From the NCBI GenBank assembly GCA_017635595.1, contig JAGBLF010000008.1:1-35342 (forward strand): a DNA stretch of 35,342 bases. Reading direction: 5' to 3'. The position numbers and the translations under genes were made by a program. The DNA is from Alphaproteobacteria bacterium (lineage in GTDB: Bacteria; Pseudomonadota; Alphaproteobacteria; RF32; CAG-239). Below the pieces are notes generated by a model. That model searched no databases and was not told where the DNA came from. It saw nothing but the letters and a program-made list of their open reading frames with translations. Of the stretch, positions 23,132-31,981 are shown piece by piece; position 1 is the stretch's first letter, and every line of letters begins with the position of its first letter.

Positions 23132-25342
23132 TTAATCAATTGCAATAGTGTGATCGTATGCATACGCTACCAATTGCGGGCGAACACTTGTTTTTGATGA
23201 CTTTAACAAGCTTTTAACATAATCTTCCACATCTTCAACCCGCATACTGCTCAGCATTTTTTTAACGCCGGCATACGATGCGCCCGAAACGGAAAGATTG
23301 CGATATCCCAACCCTATTAAAGCCATTGCTTCAAGCGGATTACTTGCCATTTCGCCGCATACCGAGCAATATACTTTGTATTGATTTGATTTATCTATTA
23401 TCAATTTCATTAATTTGAGGAACGGTGCCGATAAAACATCATATCGGTCGGACAAACGCGGATTACCTCTGTCGCATGCAAACACAAACTGGTACAAATC
23501 GTTGGTTCCAACCGACACAAAATCAACGTGTTGCAATATTTCATCCAATTGGAATAAAACAGACGGAACTTCTATCATAATACCGACTTTTACATCTTTT
23601 GCTGTTTGGTTTTTCCGCTGTTTTTCACGTTCATACTCCAACATCAGTGTTTCTTTGGCATCCAAAAATTCTTGTACATTAGCAATCATCGGAAACATAA
23701 CATTTAATTCTTTACCTTTGGCGGCACGAAGCATTGCACGCATCTGCTGACGCAATATAGCCCGTCTGTCCAAAGTTAAACGAATCGAACGCCAACCGAT
23801 GGCCGGATTATCTTCTTTCATTTCGCCCCAATACGGCAAAAATTTATCCGAACCGACATCTAAGCTGCGGAAAATAATTTTTTTCTGCCCGACGGCGTTT
23901 AACAAACGCGCATATTGTTTTTCCTGAGTTTCAACATCCGGCATTTTCTCGGATGCCATAAACATAATTTCGGTTCTATACAAACCGATGCCATCGCACT
24001 TGGTCGGTTTAATATAGTCATAATCAACATCCAAACCGTAGTTTAAGGCTAAATTTATTTTTACACCGTCTTTGGTTTTGTTCGGAACGGAACTTAATTT
24101 TTCCAAATCGGCCAGAACTTTTTTCAGTCCGACGGATTTCTTTTGGTATTCGGCAATAATTTTTTCGCTCGGATGTGTATAAACCTCACCTGAAAGACCG
24201 TTAATAGCAATCGCTTCACCGACTTTAACTTCTTTGAATATTCCGTGAACTTTGGCAATAACCGGAATATTCAAGGCTTTAGCCACAATCACCACATGCA
24301 TGGTCGGCGTACAATCTTCGATGATTAAACCGCGGATTTTTTCATAATTGTAATCCATTAAATCAGATGGCCCCATGGTTTGGGCAATAATAATCACATC
24401 CTCATCCGGTGACACTAAAATTTTATCTTCTTCACCGCAGATAAATGCGCGCAGTTTATCAGAGACATCCCTTAAGTCATAAAGCCGTTCTCGTAAATAT
24501 GTATCACTTGTAGCCGACAATTTTTTCCACATATCTTCATAAACATGTTCGACTGCCGCCTCCGCCGTGTACCCTTTGTCAATGTTGGCATTTATTTTTT
24601 TGAACCAGCCTTTATCGGCAACAAACATTCGATAAGCTTCCATAATTTCGGCCGAATTGCCGATATAGTTGCTGGCCAAAGCAATTTTTTTATCCAGATA
24701 ATCAATCATACGCTGCCGACCTTCGGCCAGCTTTGACTTCTCCAACTCGATATTTTCGGCAAATATATTAGCAATTTCTCTGTGCCGATGATGCACAACA
24801 GCCTTGCCGACACCATAACCTTTATTCAAACCGGTGCCGTGCAAAACATCGCGAACGGCAATACCTTTTTCATGAATTATGCGGTTGCGATACTTCACAA
24901 ATTCTTGGGTTGAAAGCAAATCGGGAAAAGGCAGAACCAAAGTTTCGGCGTATTCTGTTTCGCTATCGGTAAAACCGTCTAAATTATTTTTCGTTAAAAC
25001 AATAACACCTATCGTGTTATTCTGGCGCAAAATCGGCATACTCAGCGATGACGTTGCTTCGCCGTTTTCAAATTCCGAACGGCGAAAACCGGCACTTCGA
25101 CCGATAAAATCTTCATTAAAGCGTAAGTTGGTTTTATAGTTTTCGGCTTTGTAAGCCATCATTAATTCTAAATAATTTTCATCGACGGTTGAGTATAATA
25201 AAACCGAATCTACACCGGTTGTTTCGGCAAAATCCTTCAAAATTTTTTCAAGTTTTTCAGACATTGATGTCTGCTTTGCCAGTTCGGCGCTGATGGTTCG
25301 CTGGATGGCAAGTGCCTCGCTCACGGCCGTAGATGTACGCAT
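23132..25342 (-). CDS. ptsP: Nitrogen-type PTS enzyme I (GAF-EI)
   Basis: This phosphotransferase uses PEP to phosphorylate NPr in the regulatory nitrogen PTS. The 736-residue protein has an N-terminal GAF sensor domain (about 15-145), the EI N-domain (about 165-300), the phosphohistidine domain with PTMHVVIVAKALNIP (His349 as phospho-acceptor) and the PEP-binding barrel with RSLDVGSDKFLPY and SVCGEMASNP. The residues next to the active His read PTMH instead of the common PTSH. ptsN and the HPr-like protein are not in the window. The start has no strong Shine-Dalgarno, but its N terminus fits the family. It faces the cupin gene divergently and leads the ptsP-rodZ-hisS-prfA block. Confidence 0.93.
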   Translation of the reverse strand: MRTSTAVSEALAIQRTISAELAKQTSMSEKLEKILKDFAETTGVDSVLLYSTVDENYLELMMAYKAENYKTNLRFNEDFIGRSAGFRRSEFENGEATSSLSMPILRQNNTIGVIVLTKNNLDGFTDSETEYAETLVLPFPDLLSTQEFVKYRNRIIHEKGIAVRDVLHGTGLNKGYGVGKAVVHHRHREIANIFAENIELEKSKLAEGRQRMIDYLDKKIALASNYIGNSAEIMEAYRMFVADKGWFKKINANIDKGYTAEAAVEHVYEDMWKKLSATSDTYLRERLYDLRDVSDKLRAFICGEEDKILVSPDEDVIIIAQTMGPSDLMDYNYEKIRGLIIEDCTPTMHVVIVAKALNIPVIAKVHGIFKEVKVGEAIAINGLSGEVYTHPSEKIIAEYQKKSVGLKKVLADLEKLSSVPNKTKDGVKINLALNYGLDVDYDYIKPTKCDGIGLYRTEIMFMASEKMPDVETQEKQYARLLNAVGQKKIIFRSLDVGSDKFLPYWGEMKEDNPAIGWRSIRLTLDRRAILRQQMRAMLRAAKGKELNVMFPMIANVQEFLDAKETLMLEYEREKQRKNQTAKDVKVGIMIEVPSVLFQLDEILQHVDFVSVGTNDLYQFVFACDRGNPRLSDRYDVLSAPFLKLMKLIIDKSNQYKVYCSVCGEMASNPLEAMALIGLGYRNLSVSGASYAGVKKMLSSMRVEDVEDYVKSLLKSSKTSVRPQLVAYAYDHTIAID

Positions 25343-25367
25343 ATTATCACACCCGTAAAATTTCTTG

Positions 25368-25395
25368 TTGCAACATTTTGCTTCTGGTTTATACT
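25368..25395 (+). promoter_or_regulatory. Promoter of the cupin gene
   Basis: TTGCAA (25368-25373) and TATACT (25390-25395) are 16 bases apart. An AAGGAG ribosome site follows before the ATG at 25433. Confidence 0.65.
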
Positions 25396-25432
25396 ATTTT
25401 TTGTGTTATGTAAACTAAAAAAGGAGAGTTAA

Positions 25433-25795
25433 ATGGCAAACAGCTATGCACGCGGACAAAAAGATAATCGCCCTTGGGGAACTTGGGAAGTCATTGATTG
25501 CGGCAACGGATTTTGCGTTAAGCACATCGTCGTCAATCCGGGTGGTATTTTGTCATTACAGCTCCATCATTTCAGAGCCGAACATTGGATCATTGTCAAC
25601 GGTAAAGCCACCGTTACTTTGGGCGAAAATATTCTTACAAAAAATGCCGGCGAATCCGTTTTTATTCCGGTTGAAACCAAGCACCGAATCCAAAATACGA
25701 CTGCTGAACCGATGGCCTTCATTGAAGTACAGGTCGGCGATAATTTAGATGAAAACGATATCGTGCGTTTTGAAGATAAATACGGTCGCGCTTAA
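25433..25795 (+). CDS. Stand-alone cupin, mannose-6-phosphate isomerase type II-like
   Basis: The 120-residue protein matches the C-terminal cupin half of bifunctional ManC/AlgA enzymes: RPWGTWEV (13-20), LQLHHFRAEHWIIVNGKATV (metal-binding His and Glu), FIPVETKHRIQN and IVRFEDKYGRA at the end. In the bifunctional enzymes this domain isomerises mannose-6-phosphate and fructose-6-phosphate; as a free domain it may act as an isomerase or in sugar-nucleotide metabolism. No mannose-1-phosphate guanylyltransferase is nearby. AAGGAG precedes the ATG and a good promoter lies upstream. Confidence 0.88.
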   Translation: MANSYARGQKDNRPWGTWEVIDCGNGFCVKHIVVNPGGILSLQLHHFRAEHWIIVNGKATVTLGENILTKNAGESVFIPVETKHRIQNTTAEPMAFIEVQVGDNLDENDIVRFEDKYGRA

Positions 25796-25798
25796 ATC

Positions 25799-25826
25799 TT
25801 GACAAAAAAATATTTTTTGATATACT
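25799..25826 (+). promoter_or_regulatory. Promoter of the tandem HExxH genes
   Basis: TTGACA (25799-25804) and TATACT (25821-25826) are 16 bases apart, a near-consensus promoter starting just after the cupin stop. GGAAGGG lies before the ATG at 25862. Confidence 0.75.
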
Positions 25827-25861
25827 GGTTGCAGATGTAACAATTTGCGGAAGGGACGGCT

Positions 25862-27031
25862 ATGTCTAAGTTTACTCAATATCTGAAAGCTGCGGCGATT
25901 GCTCTGCTTCTTCCGTTTTCCGCACACGCACAGAAAAAGGCCTCTGCCAACAATACAAAAGCTCAAATGGCATCTTTGACAAAAGCAGCCGGTAAATACA
26001 ATTTATGGGATAATCGCAAACCGACGGATTATGATGCAACCAAAGATTTTCTTAAATATCCGATTAAAATGAATTATACCGTCGATTCACTTATGTATGC
26101 CTACGATAAAATGCCGGAAGCCTACTATCAAGAAGGTATTGTCCTTAATTATGTTCGAGAATACCCGGAATTATATAATCAAAATATACCAAGTACAATT
26201 GTCCACGAAGGATTGCATTTTATTCAAGCCGCAAAAGTTGCTTATCTTGAAAAACAACCTGAATATAAAGGACTAACCTTTCGTCAGGCATACGAAATAG
26301 AAATGTGCCGCGAAATTGCTTCTCACATCGGTGATAAATTAGCTGATGAATTGGCAAAAGGCAAATCCCTTGATATTATTGATATTGCACGGATCACAAA
26401 TAAAGAAACTCAGCGTTTTCTCAATACGGAAGCCAGAGAGGTCTATTTGGATCAGTTTTACAATACGGCTTGCAATCATTTTAATCCGGATGCAACCGAA
26501 GAATCCGGAAAAGATTCGTTTATGAAAATAAAAGCCGCCATAATGTCACAGTATATTGTCGTCAATGGCGAAGTTAAATCTATCAATCTGCTCCCTTTAC
26601 TGACAGATGCGAACTTTGACCTGATTAAACCTCAGGACAGCGCTATGAAAAAATATGCCGATGAAAAAGAAGGTATTAATGAATTACGCCGCAGCGGATA
26701 TTATAAAGGGGGCGATATCAGTGACGGACAAAAGTTAAAAATCATGGCTAAAAGATATCGTATGCATATCAGCAAATGGGAAAAAGATGACTTGTTTTCC
26801 AAAAGCAGTCGTTCATCCAATCTTTCAATGGATGTCTCCGCATATTTCCCGCATATGAGTGCACAGCAATATGAGCAGACTCAAGCGCTTATTAATAAAA
26901 TGGCTCAAAACGAAGCGTCCGGCAAGCACAATGAAAACCAAACAGTCTTAAATCAGTTTATCAGTGCTAAAGATAAAGCATCCATTTCAACAGCTTCATT
27001 AATGGCTGCCGAGACGCGTGTTAACAGATAA
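25862..27031 (+). CDS. Exported HExxH protein, putative zinc metallopeptidase (paralogue 1)
   Basis: I do not recognise a named family. The 389-residue protein has a signal peptide (1-23, ending AHA before QK). The mature part contains IVHEGLHFIQ, with HEGLH at 115-119, the classical zinc-binding helix, and a following helix AYEIEMCREIASH (143-155) whose Glu residues could supply the third ligand as in gluzincins. The rest is mostly helical and lysine-rich; no second domain is evident. A near-identical layout recurs in the next gene, so this is a tandem duplication. Its own strong promoter precedes it, and the paralogue starts 14 bases after its stop with GAGG between. Peptidase activity is inferred from the motif only; substrates could be host or envelope proteins. 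Confidence 0.8.
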   Translation: MSKFTQYLKAAAIALLLPFSAHAQKKASANNTKAQMASLTKAAGKYNLWDNRKPTDYDATKDFLKYPIKMNYTVDSLMYAYDKMPEAYYQEGIVLNYVREYPELYNQNIPSTIVHEGLHFIQAAKVAYLEKQPEYKGLTFRQAYEIEMCREIASHIGDKLADELAKGKSLDIIDIARITNKETQRFLNTEAREVYLDQFYNTACNHFNPDATEESGKDSFMKIKAAIMSQYIVVNGEVKSINLLPLLTDANFDLIKPQDSAMKKYADEKEGINELRRSGYYKGGDISDGQKLKIMAKRYRMHISKWEKDDLFSKSSRSSNLSMDVSAYFPHMSAQQYEQTQALINKMAQNEASGKHNENQTVLNQFISAKDKASISTASLMAAETRVNR

Positions 27032-27045
27032 AAAGAGGAATAACA

Positions 27046-28208
27046 ATGTCTAAATTTACGCAATATATAAAAGCTTTCGCCGTAGCATTGCTTATTCCGT
27101 TTTCGGCCCATGCTCAAAAAGCAAAACAACCTAATCTCAGTAAAAAAGCTCAAATTGCCGAGCTGGCCAAACGCGCTGCCAAATATAATTTGTGGGACGA
27201 CCGTAAATCGATGGATTACGATGCCGCCAAAGACTTTCTTAAATATCCGGTAAAGTCAATTATTCGGTTGATTCATTGATGTTTGCTTACAAAGATATGC
27301 CTCAGGCCTATCTGCAAGACGGCGTAGTTATTAATTATGTCAGAAATTCTCCTGAACTGCGAGTTAAAAACATTCCGTCAACGCTTGTCCATGAAGGTTT
27401 GCATTATATTCAGGCCGAAAAAATAGCGCATTTCAAAAAACAACCGGAATATAAGGGTATTACTTTCAAACAGGCTTACGAATTGGAAATGTGGAAGGAA
27501 ACCGCTTCTCATGTAGCCGCAAGTATTGCACTTCTTTCATCCGAAGATTCTATAGGGTTATCCGATATTACGCGTGTAACGAATCAGGCTGCACAACGTT
27601 ATTTGGAAGGACAGACCGAAAATTCCGGTTACCATAATCAATTTTTCACTCAGGCGCTTAAAAACTATGATCCCGATGTTACACCTCAAGAAGGATATGA
27701 AACGTATATGCGGTGCAAAGCTGCCATCATGACACAATACGTTAACATTAACGGTAAAATGAAATCCTTTAGTGTATTACCGTTGTTAACCGACACATGC
27801 TATAAACTTGCAAGAATTCCTAACCAGATGTTGAACAAATACAATGACAACCGACAAAAGATTGATCGACAAAGTCGTGATGGTGCGTATTTTTCTGAAA
27901 TGACGGATTTTCGCAAATTTGATATTATGTCCAGACGCTATGACGGGCACCTGAGACAGGAAGAAAACAGTCCTTATCCGTATTCCTGCCGCTCAGATAC
28001 CTTATCTACCGACGTTTCAGACTTCTTCCCGAAACTGCATCCGGCAAGCTATAATCAAGCAATGTATATGATTAAAGCTCTGGTTGATAATGAGGCAAAC
28101 GGCAACCACCAAAAAAATCAGGAAATCTTGGCCACATTCATGCGCCGCAGAAACTATGCCGTTGAACCGGAATTTACTCGCGAAAGAATTTCGGGTGGCA
28201 GAGAATAA
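27046..28208 (+). pseudogene. Exported HExxH protein (paralogue 2), frameshifted
   Basis: The sequence aligns along its length with paralogue 1. Frame 1 (27046-27279) encodes the signal peptide (ending AHA) and about 70 matching residues, then runs out of frame after AAG at 27253-27255 and stops at TGA (27277-27279). Frame 2 continues the match from about 27256 to 28208, including TLVHEGLHYIQ with HEGLH. One missing base near 27256 explains the shift: restoring it gives K-x-NYSVDSLMFAY, matching NYTVDSLMYAY in paralogue 1. An ATG at 27279-27281 overlaps the stop as TGATG, so a signal-less second protein of 309 residues could be made by reinitiation. It may be a recent pseudogene, a recoded gene or a sequencing error. 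Codon-level conservation downstream suggests the break is recent. Confidence 0.82.
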
Positions 28209-28303
28209 TTTATCCTGTGCATAAATCTTGGCATAACTTCAGAATCTGCTTGAACTTTTTTAATAGTTAATGAATCCTTAACAAAAATAGAGAGGATTTT
28301 TTT

Positions 28304-28726
28304 ATGCTTGAATTTGAAAATTTTGATTATGCAACTGCCCAAACCGGCGACATTATCGTATCAGCCTTTCAGGAAAAGCTCGATGATACCGATGACAACC
28401 ACGCCTTGTGGGGATATTGTTTACGTATAGAAAATAACTCCGACCAAAGAATCCGTTTATTACAAAAAGATTTTTGTTTTACCAATGATCGCGGTGCACG
28501 CCAATATGATTTAGCATTCGGATTCGACGGCGAACTGCCTGACTTAGAGCCGGGGGAAATTTTTGAATATGAGGACACGGCTTACATCGAAGGAAACGCG
28601 GCTGTTTTATACGGCTCGTGTATTGCCTCTACCGATGACGGTTCGGAATTTAGGATTAAATTGCCGCTTATTCAGTTGAATTCTTTGAGCAAAACTTCAT
28701 CGGTTCTTTATAATTCGGCGCATTAA
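28304..28726 (+). CDS. ApaG-like (DUF525) protein
   Basis: The 140-residue protein resembles ApaG, a small fibronectin-type beta-sandwich fold: HALWGYCLRIENNSDQRIRL (residues 33-52) corresponds to the ApaG strand with RIEN, then TNDRGARQY, LEPGEIFEYED and GSCIASTDDGSEFRIKLPLI. The role of ApaG is unclear in bacteria. This copy is divergent (the usual GEQP/PGE core is changed to GELPDLEPGE) and lacks a signal peptide. AGAGAGGA precedes the ATG. A perfect terminator follows the stop. The 95 bases upstream hold no other gene. Confidence 0.75.
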   Translation: MLEFENFDYATAQTGDIIVSAFQEKLDDTDDNHALWGYCLRIENNSDQRIRLLQKDFCFTNDRGARQYDLAFGFDGELPDLEPGEIFEYEDTAYIEGNAAVLYGSCIASTDDGSEFRIKLPLIQLNSLSKTSSVLYNSAH

Positions 28727-28755
28727 AAAAACTCCGGAATTCCGGAGTTTTTTTT
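28725..28755. terminator. Bidirectional terminator after the ApaG-like gene
   Basis: ACTCCGGAATTCCGGAGT is a perfect palindrome flanked by an A run and a T run. It serves the ApaG-like gene (+) and the lipoprotein gene (-). Confidence 0.95.
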
Positions 28756-28758
28756 ATT

Positions 28759-29367
28759 TTAGAAGGTTGTTACTGACTGATTGTCTTTCACATACATATT
28801 CAAATATTTATAAATATTCTTTTCCATATGTTCGTCAAATGCCTGGAACAACTTAACAACCATTTCATTCCAATGCTTTTCCTTATCTTCGATACCGGTA
28901 TCAATAGGCATTGTCAGTTCACGAAAAGCCTCAACGGTCGTTTGAGCCGAAGCTTTATTTTCAACCACGCGCAACATAACTTTCAAATCGGCATGATATT
29001 TTAGGCGGTCTTTTAACAGCAGTTGTTCGGCCTTTTCCTCCTGTTCGGTTACACTGGCATCCATAATGACAAATTCAGCCGTGCGGTTTGATGCGAAATC
29101 GGCGGCTTCTAAGCGTTCAGATGCCCACGTTTTAGCTGTTTTTTCGATTGATACAGGGAATAAATGCTCTACGTTCGGTCTGGTAAAAGACGGCGAAAAT
29201 TCTGATTTAACTTCAATTTTTTTAACCATTAACTCGATAGGTCTTTTGTTATCAAAGTGTAAATTACTGTATCGTTCCGGCGTAGCTTGATTATTATTCA
29301 TGGAAGAACACGCATTAATCCCCATCGTCAATAACACGGCGGATAACATTTTCAATAGATTTTTCAT
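28759..29367 (-). CDS. Lipoprotein of unknown function
   Basis: The 202-residue protein has a lipoprotein signal (MKNLLKMLSAVLLTMGINAC), with the lipobox INAC and Cys20 as the acylated residue. Asp is absent at +2 (SSM follows), so outer-membrane sorting is expected. The mature domain has alternating beta segments (about 45-160) and a C-terminal helical part. I do not recognise the family. It follows hslO on the same strand after 67 bases and ends at the shared terminator. Confidence 0.82.
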   Translation of the reverse strand: MKNLLKMLSAVLLTMGINACSSMNNNQATPERYSNLHFDNKRPIELMVKKIEVKSEFSPSFTRPNVEHLFPVSIEKTAKTWASERLEAADFASNRTAEFVIMDASVTEQEEKAEQLLLKDRLKYHADLKVMLRVVENKASAQTTVEAFRELTMPIDTGIEDKEKHWNEMVVKLFQAFDEHMEKNIYKYLNMYVKDNQSVTTF

Positions 29368-29434
29368 ATCTTTTACCCCAAAAGTTAATTCTGTTGTATC
29401 ACTATATCGGGTAATGTTTAAGATATATTTAATA

Positions 29435-30337
29435 TCAGTTTTTCAAAAGTTCGCTTTTATCAAAAACATAGGTCTGGCCGCAAAAATTGCAAGTTGCCGT
29501 GATTTTACCGTTTTCGACCATGTGATTAATATCATCTTCTTTCATGGCACTTAAGGTATTCAAAAGTTTTTCGCGACTGCAACGGCATCCGAAACTGTAT
29601 TCGTTTTCTTTAACCACACGAACCTGATGTTCATGAAACAAGCGGAACAAAACGTCTTCAAGCGGCAAATCGGCATCAAAAATTTCTTCCGGCTTCAGAC
29701 TATCGGTCAATATTTTATTTTCGTTCCATATTTCAGTCTGTTTTTCTTCATCCGTTTCATTTTCCTTGCCACCGACCGTTGGCATTTTCTGAATTAAAAT
29801 ACCGGCCGATTTCCAACCATCGTCCGTTTTTTGGACATATAATTGTAAATGCGTATCGATTTGTTCGGAATATTTGAAATAGCGCAAAGCACATTCAGCC
29901 AAATTTTTTCCCTGCAAATCAACAACGCCTTGATAGAGGTCTGTTTTTTTACCTTGGTCGATTGTAAAAATCAAATTACCGTGTCCCAGCCAATGCGGAG
30001 CCGGTTCGATTTCACCTTCGGTTTTGCGCAAGGCCTGGGCTTCTTCGATTTTTTTTGCATCATACTTGGCACATGAACGAACTTTACCGGCCGATGTAAC
30101 ATCGGTTACCAAAACCGACAGCGGGCCGTCACCCTGCAATTGCAGCGTAAACAGGCCGTCAAATTTCATCAGGCTGGCCAACAGCACGCCCAAAGCCGTA
30201 TTTTCAGCCACGGCAGCAGCTATGTTATCCGGATATACCCAGTTGGCAAAAACCTCTTTTAAAACATTATCCATACGCACTATTCTGCCGCGAAAGGCAT
30301 TGTTATCCAAATTAAAAGAAATGCACTTATCGTTCAT
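29435..30337 (-). CDS. hslO: Redox-regulated chaperone Hsp33
   Basis: Hsp33 is a cytosolic holdase switched on by oxidation of a zinc-binding cysteine cluster. The 300-residue protein carries the four zinc cysteines at 251 and 253 (GCRC) and 283 and 286 (CNFC), with the conserved C-terminal segment EDDINHMVENGKITATCNFC. The N-terminal substrate-binding domain (about 5-200) includes ALGVLLASLMKFDGLFTLQL. It is divergent from recX, with 63 bases between them, and may be cotranscribed with the lipoprotein gene. Confidence 0.96.
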   Translation of the reverse strand: MNDKCISFNLDNNAFRGRIVRMDNVLKEVFANWVYPDNIAAAVAENTALGVLLASLMKFDGLFTLQLQGDGPLSVLVTDVTSAGKVRSCAKYDAKKIEEAQALRKTEGEIEPAPHWLGHGNLIFTIDQGKKTDLYQGVVDLQGKNLAECALRYFKYSEQIDTHLQLYVQKTDDGWKSAGILIQKMPTVGGKENETDEEKQTEIWNENKILTDSLKPEEIFDADLPLEDVLFRLFHEHQVRVVKENEYSFGCRCSREKLLNTLSAMKEDDINHMVENGKITATCNFCGQTYVFDKSELLKN

Positions 30338-30400
30338 AATTTAAAAACCTCTTTATACTAAAATTACCAAGAATTTAGTTTATTAAAAAGGATTTTTCAA

Positions 30401-30976
30401 GTGCAAAACATCGTCGATGGCAATAATCCGGCAGAAACACCCGCCCGCAAACGTAAACCGCAGAAAAAAATTACACCGCAACGCTTAAAAAATATCGGAT
30501 TATATTATTTGAAACGCTTTGAATCGTCGGTTGAAAACTTACGCAGCGTTTTGCATCGACGCGTTAATAAATATGCTTTTGAGAATCCGGAATTTGATAA
30601 ACAACAAGCCTACCAATGGGTAGAAGACGTATTAACCGAATTTGAACGCTTGCACTATCTGGATGATAATCGTTTTGCCGAAATTAAAGTGCGTTCTTAC
30701 TTAAGTGCCGGCAAGCCGTCGCGCTATATTAAACAGAAATTGCGCGAAAAAGGTATTGATGAGCAAGAAATAGACTCTATTCTTGACGAACAGGAATATA
30801 ACCCGCTGGAAATGGCCTTAAAACTGGCTAAACGCAAAAAAATCGGTCCGTATCGTCCCGAAGAACAGCGCAAAGAATTTAAGCAAAAAGATATGGGAAC
30901 TTTGGTGCGTGCCGGTTTTGATTATGATACCGTTTGCGAAGTTTTAGATTATTCTTCTGACGAATTGCCGCTCTGA
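30401..30976 (+). CDS. recX: Recombination regulator RecX
   Basis: RecX binds and modulates RecA filaments. The 191-residue protein has a basic N-terminal extension (KRKPQKKITPQRL) and then three-helix repeats: LYYLKRFESSVENLRSVLHR, LHYLDDNRFAEIKVRSYLSA and the KPSRYIKQKLREKGIDEQEI repeat, all diagnostic. The GTG at 30401 is preceded by AAAAGGAT at good spacing. recA is not adjacent. It ends one base before the stop of the convergent deaminase gene. Confidence 0.93.
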   Translation: MQNIVDGNNPAETPARKRKPQKKITPQRLKNIGLYYLKRFESSVENLRSVLHRRVNKYAFENPEFDKQQAYQWVEDVLTEFERLHYLDDNRFAEIKVRSYLSAGKPSRYIKQKLREKGIDEQEIDSILDEQEYNPLEMALKLAKRKKIGPYRPEEQRKEFKQKDMGTLVRAGFDYDTVCEVLDYSSDELPL

Positions 30977-30977
30977 C

Positions 30978-31523
30978 CTATTTTCTTTCCGGCTGATAAA
31001 CCGTGTTACCGGCGGTTACGTAATTTTGCAAAACTTCTTCACCGATTTTTTGTTCAATATTGCCGTAAACAACGATGCCGCGCTTTCTAAACTCTTGCAA
31101 CCAATCCGGCTTAAATCCCTCATCGAATCCGGTTATTTCTTCCACGCGCTTTGACGGCACGCTGTAATAAACTTCCTTAATGCCCGACCACATAATACCG
31201 CCCAAGCACATCATGCACGGCTCGGCCGTTACATACAAGCGTAAATTATGCGCCGATAAATCATAAGTATTCAAAGCCTTTTCGGCGGCCTTAATTGTAT
31301 TCATTTCGGCATGATTATGGCTGCATACTTCACTGACGACACTGTTTGCCTGTTTGGCTATCAAATTATCATTTTCATCATATATTGCCGCCAAAAACGG
31401 ACCGGAACCTTTTTCGATCCAACTCGGCAATTCTTGTTGCAATTGTTTGATAATCCGAACAGCCTTTTGTAATTTTTCCTGATTTATTTCTTCGTTAGCA
31501 ATAATCTCTTTATTTTCACTCAT
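30978..31523 (-). CDS. Nucleoside/nucleobase deaminase (CDA fold)
   Basis: This zinc-dependent deaminase of the cytidine/guanine deaminase superfamily has the catalytic HAE (71-73) and PCMMC (102-106), giving the zinc ligands His71, Cys103 and Cys106 and proton-shuttling Glu73. At 181 residues, with the C-terminal segment VEEITGFDEGF, it resembles guanine-deaminase-like (GuaD-type) members more than the tRNA-editing TadA, but the substrate cannot be fixed from sequence. It lies 11 bases after rlmH on the same strand, so they are likely cotranscribed. Confidence 0.85.
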   Translation of the reverse strand: MSENKEIIANEEINQEKLQKAVRIIKQLQQELPSWIEKGSGPFLAAIYDENDNLIAKQANSVVSEVCSHNHAEMNTIKAAEKALNTYDLSAHNLRLYVTAEPCMMCLGGIMWSGIKEVYYSVPSKRVEEITGFDEGFKPDWLQEFRKRGIVVYGNIEQKIGEEVLQNYVTAGNTVYQPERK

Positions 31524-31534
31524 TTTGATTATCC

Positions 31535-31975
31535 TTATACTCTGTGATACGGATGATGATTAATTATGGTTTGAATTCGATAAATTTGTTCGGACAAAAC
31601 GGCACGCATCAACATGTGTGGCAATGTCAATTTACCGAAAGATAAAATCAAATCGGCTTTATCGCGCGTTGATTGCAAATGCCCGTCGGCGCCGCCGATT
31701 AAAAAGCACAATTCCGAACAGCCGTCTAACATCCACTGTTCGACTTTAGCCGCCAAATCCGGACTGGAGATATTAACGCCGCGCTCATCCAATACGATAA
31801 TTTTTGCGCCCGCCGGAATTGAACCCTGCAAAAACTTTGCTTCATCGTCCTGATTGGAATTATCTTTTTCTTTAACAACCACATTCCAGCCGGAACGCTT
31901 TACATATTCGGCAATAATCTGCGCTTCCGGCGAGCCGGACTTGCACTTACCTATAGCCAGAATCGTAACTTTCAT
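31535..31975 (-). CDS. rlmH: 23S rRNA (pseudouridine1915-N3)-methyltransferase
   Basis: RlmH is a SPOUT methyltransferase that modifies pseudouridine 1915 in helix 69 of assembled 70S ribosomes. The 146-residue protein has the SAM-binding knot segment LIGGADGH (92-99), LTLPHMLMRAVLSEQIYR (117-134) and the terminal HHPYHRV. It lies 6 bases after the serpin gene and 11 bases before the deaminase gene. rlmH near rsfS and obgE is a common arrangement, here interrupted by the serpin. Confidence 0.96.
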   Translation of the reverse strand: MKVTILAIGKCKSGSPEAQIIAEYVKRSGWNVVVKEKDNSNQDDEAKFLQGSIPAGAKIIVLDERGVNISSPDLAAKVEQWMLDGCSELCFLIGGADGHLQSTRDKADLILSFGKLTLPHMLMRAVLSEQIYRIQTIINHHPYHRV

Positions 31976-31981
31976 AGCAGT

